Shown here one piece after another: positions 63,105 through 64,000 of a DNA stretch of 64,000 nucleotides. This stretch comes from Sinorhizobium numidicum (GTDB lineage: Bacteria > Pseudomonadota > Alphaproteobacteria > Rhizobiales > Rhizobiaceae). Both the position numbers and the translations under genes were made by a program. The DNA is taken from positions 1,796,001 through 1,860,000 of the forward strand of contig NZ_CP120368.1 in the NCBI RefSeq assembly GCF_029892045.1, in the 5' to 3' direction. Position 1 is the stretch's first letter; each line of letters starts with the position of its first letter. A model generated the notes under the pieces. It did no database searches. It was not told where the DNA came from and was given only the letters and a program-made list of their open reading frames with translations.

Positions 63105-64000
63105 ATGAAGCAGCATGTTGAAAAAGCAATGGCGGCGCTGCGCGAAATCTTTCCGCCGACGCCGTTGCAACTCAACGACCACCTGAGCGCCCGCTACGGC
63201 GCCACAGTCTTTTTGAAGCGCGAGGATCTTTCGCCGGTGCGCTCCTACAAGATTCGTGGCGCTTTCAATTTCTTCCGCAAGGCGCTTGCCGCCGGTGCTG
63301 GGGGAAAAACCTTCGTCTGCGCTTCCGCGGGAAACCATGCCCAAGGATTCGCCTTTGTTTGCCGGCACTTCGGTGTTCCGGGCGTGGTCTTCATGCCGGT
63401 GACGACGCCGCAGCAGAAGATCGACAAGACGCGAGTATTCGGCGGCGAGTTCATCACGATCCGCCTCGTGGGCGACATTTTTGACCAGTGCTATCACGCG
63501 GCACGCGACCATGTTGAGGCGATCGGGGGTGTCATGGTGCCGCCCTTCGACCATGCGGACATCATCGAGGGGCAGGCGACGGTTGCGGCTGAGATTGCCG
63601 AGCAACTGCCGTCCGGTATCATCCCCGATCTCGTCGTCCTGCCGGTTGGCGGCGGCGGATTGGCGGCCGGTGTTACCGGCTATTTTGGTCGCGGCCTATC
63701 CGCCGATTGCTTCCGGTTTTGCGAGCCGGCGGGAGCGCCGAGCTTGCGGCGGAGTCTCGAGGCCGGCAGCGTGATCACGCTCGATCAGGTGGACAATTTC
63801 GTCGATGGTGCGGCGGTCGCCCGCATTGGCGATCTTAACTTCGCGGCACTCAAGGCTTTTGCGCCCGAACAGGTGATGCTGCTGGCCGAGAACGCAATCT
63901 GCCTGACGATCATCGACATGCTGAATGTCGAGGGCGTGGTTCTTGAGCCGGCCGGTGCGCTTTCCATTACGGCACTGGAGGCGTTCGGTCGCGAGGGACT
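63105..64000 (+). CDS. ilvA: Threonine ammonia-lyase (partial, cut by window end)
   Basis: The open frame begins at ATG 63105 (MKQHVEKAMAALREIFPPTPLQ) and runs off the right edge after 298 codons. It is a fold-type II PLP enzyme. The PLP lysine is in SPVRSYKIRGAFNFF, followed by CASAGNHAQGFAF and the phosphate-binding GGGGLAAG. It converts threonine to 2-oxobutyrate, the first step of isoleucine synthesis. ATG 63129 is an alternative start. Whether the C-terminal ACT domain is present cannot be seen. Confidence 0.92.
   Translation, partial: MKQHVEKAMAALREIFPPTPLQLNDHLSARYGATVFLKREDLSPVRSYKIRGAFNFFRKALAAGAGGKTFVCASAGNHAQGFAFVCRHFGVPGVVFMPVTTPQQKIDKTRVFGGEFITIRLVGDIFDQCYHAARDHVEAIGGVMVPPFDHADIIEGQATVAAEIAEQLPSGIIPDLVVLPVGGGGLAAGVTGYFGRGLSADCFRFCEPAGAPSLRRSLEAGSVITLDQVDNFVDGAAVARIGDLNFAALKAFAPEQVMLLAENAICLTIIDMLNVEGVVLEPAGALSITALEAFGREG

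Overview
The window reads as chromosome of an alphaproteobacterial rhizobium, most likely Sinorhizobium/Ensifer. This is inferred from gene content and order: a 241-residue phosphatidylcholine synthase, ppiD-trpD-trpC-moaC-moeA, glmU-glmS, recG/sdhE-mfd, glnB-glnA, hspQ, an IalB-family protein, GC-rich codon use and short palindromic intergenic repeats. No phage, transposase, integrase or CRISPR array was seen.

Region 1 (about 0.1-12 kb) is a copper-handling cluster. In order it holds an Fnr/Crp-type regulator divergent from a Spy-like periplasmic protein; a CopZ-type chaperone with a CueR-like operator; Met/Cys-rich exported small proteins; a YtkA/FixH-like protein coupled to a CusB-CusA type efflux pump; a 39-residue Met-rich membrane peptide; a Tat-exported multicopper oxidase; and a tightly overlapping DUF411-TlpA-SCO chain. 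A SAM methyltransferase faces it. Together they would chaperone, oxidise and export periplasmic copper and reduce the thiols of copper-relay proteins. CueR and a CopA ATPase are not in the window.

Region 2 (12-17.6 kb) is a patch of small exported, disordered or membrane proteins, an Omp25/31-like beta-barrel, a GlxA-family regulator, two inverted palindromic repeats and tRNA-Lys(TTT).

Region 3 (17.8-30 kb) holds ccdA, an AEC transporter, a UbiH-like hydroxylase, pcs, a quinone oxidoreductase, a complete BMP-type (nucleoside-like) ABC importer, a FadR-type regulator and a CBS/CorC membrane protein.

Region 4 (30-49 kb) is housekeeping: the leftward ppiD-trpD-trpC-moaC-moeA block, a Na/Pi cotransporter, glmU, glmS with an overlapping GNAT gene, a DUF502 protein, recG, and sdhE-mfd.

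Region 5 (48.6-58 kb) carries a FrnE-like oxidoreductase, a peptide-binding protein, an IalB-family protein, hspQ, the nitrogen genes glnB-glnA with a sigma-54 promoter and an NtrC-like site, a bifunctional NAD(P)HX repair enzyme, gpt and a CinA-domain protein.

Region 6 (58-64 kb) has several very small genes, tRNA-Leu(TAA), a decayed HAD-hydrolase fragment with three frameshifts, an exported protein, a TrkH-like potassium transporter and the first 298 codons of ilvA, cut by the window edge.
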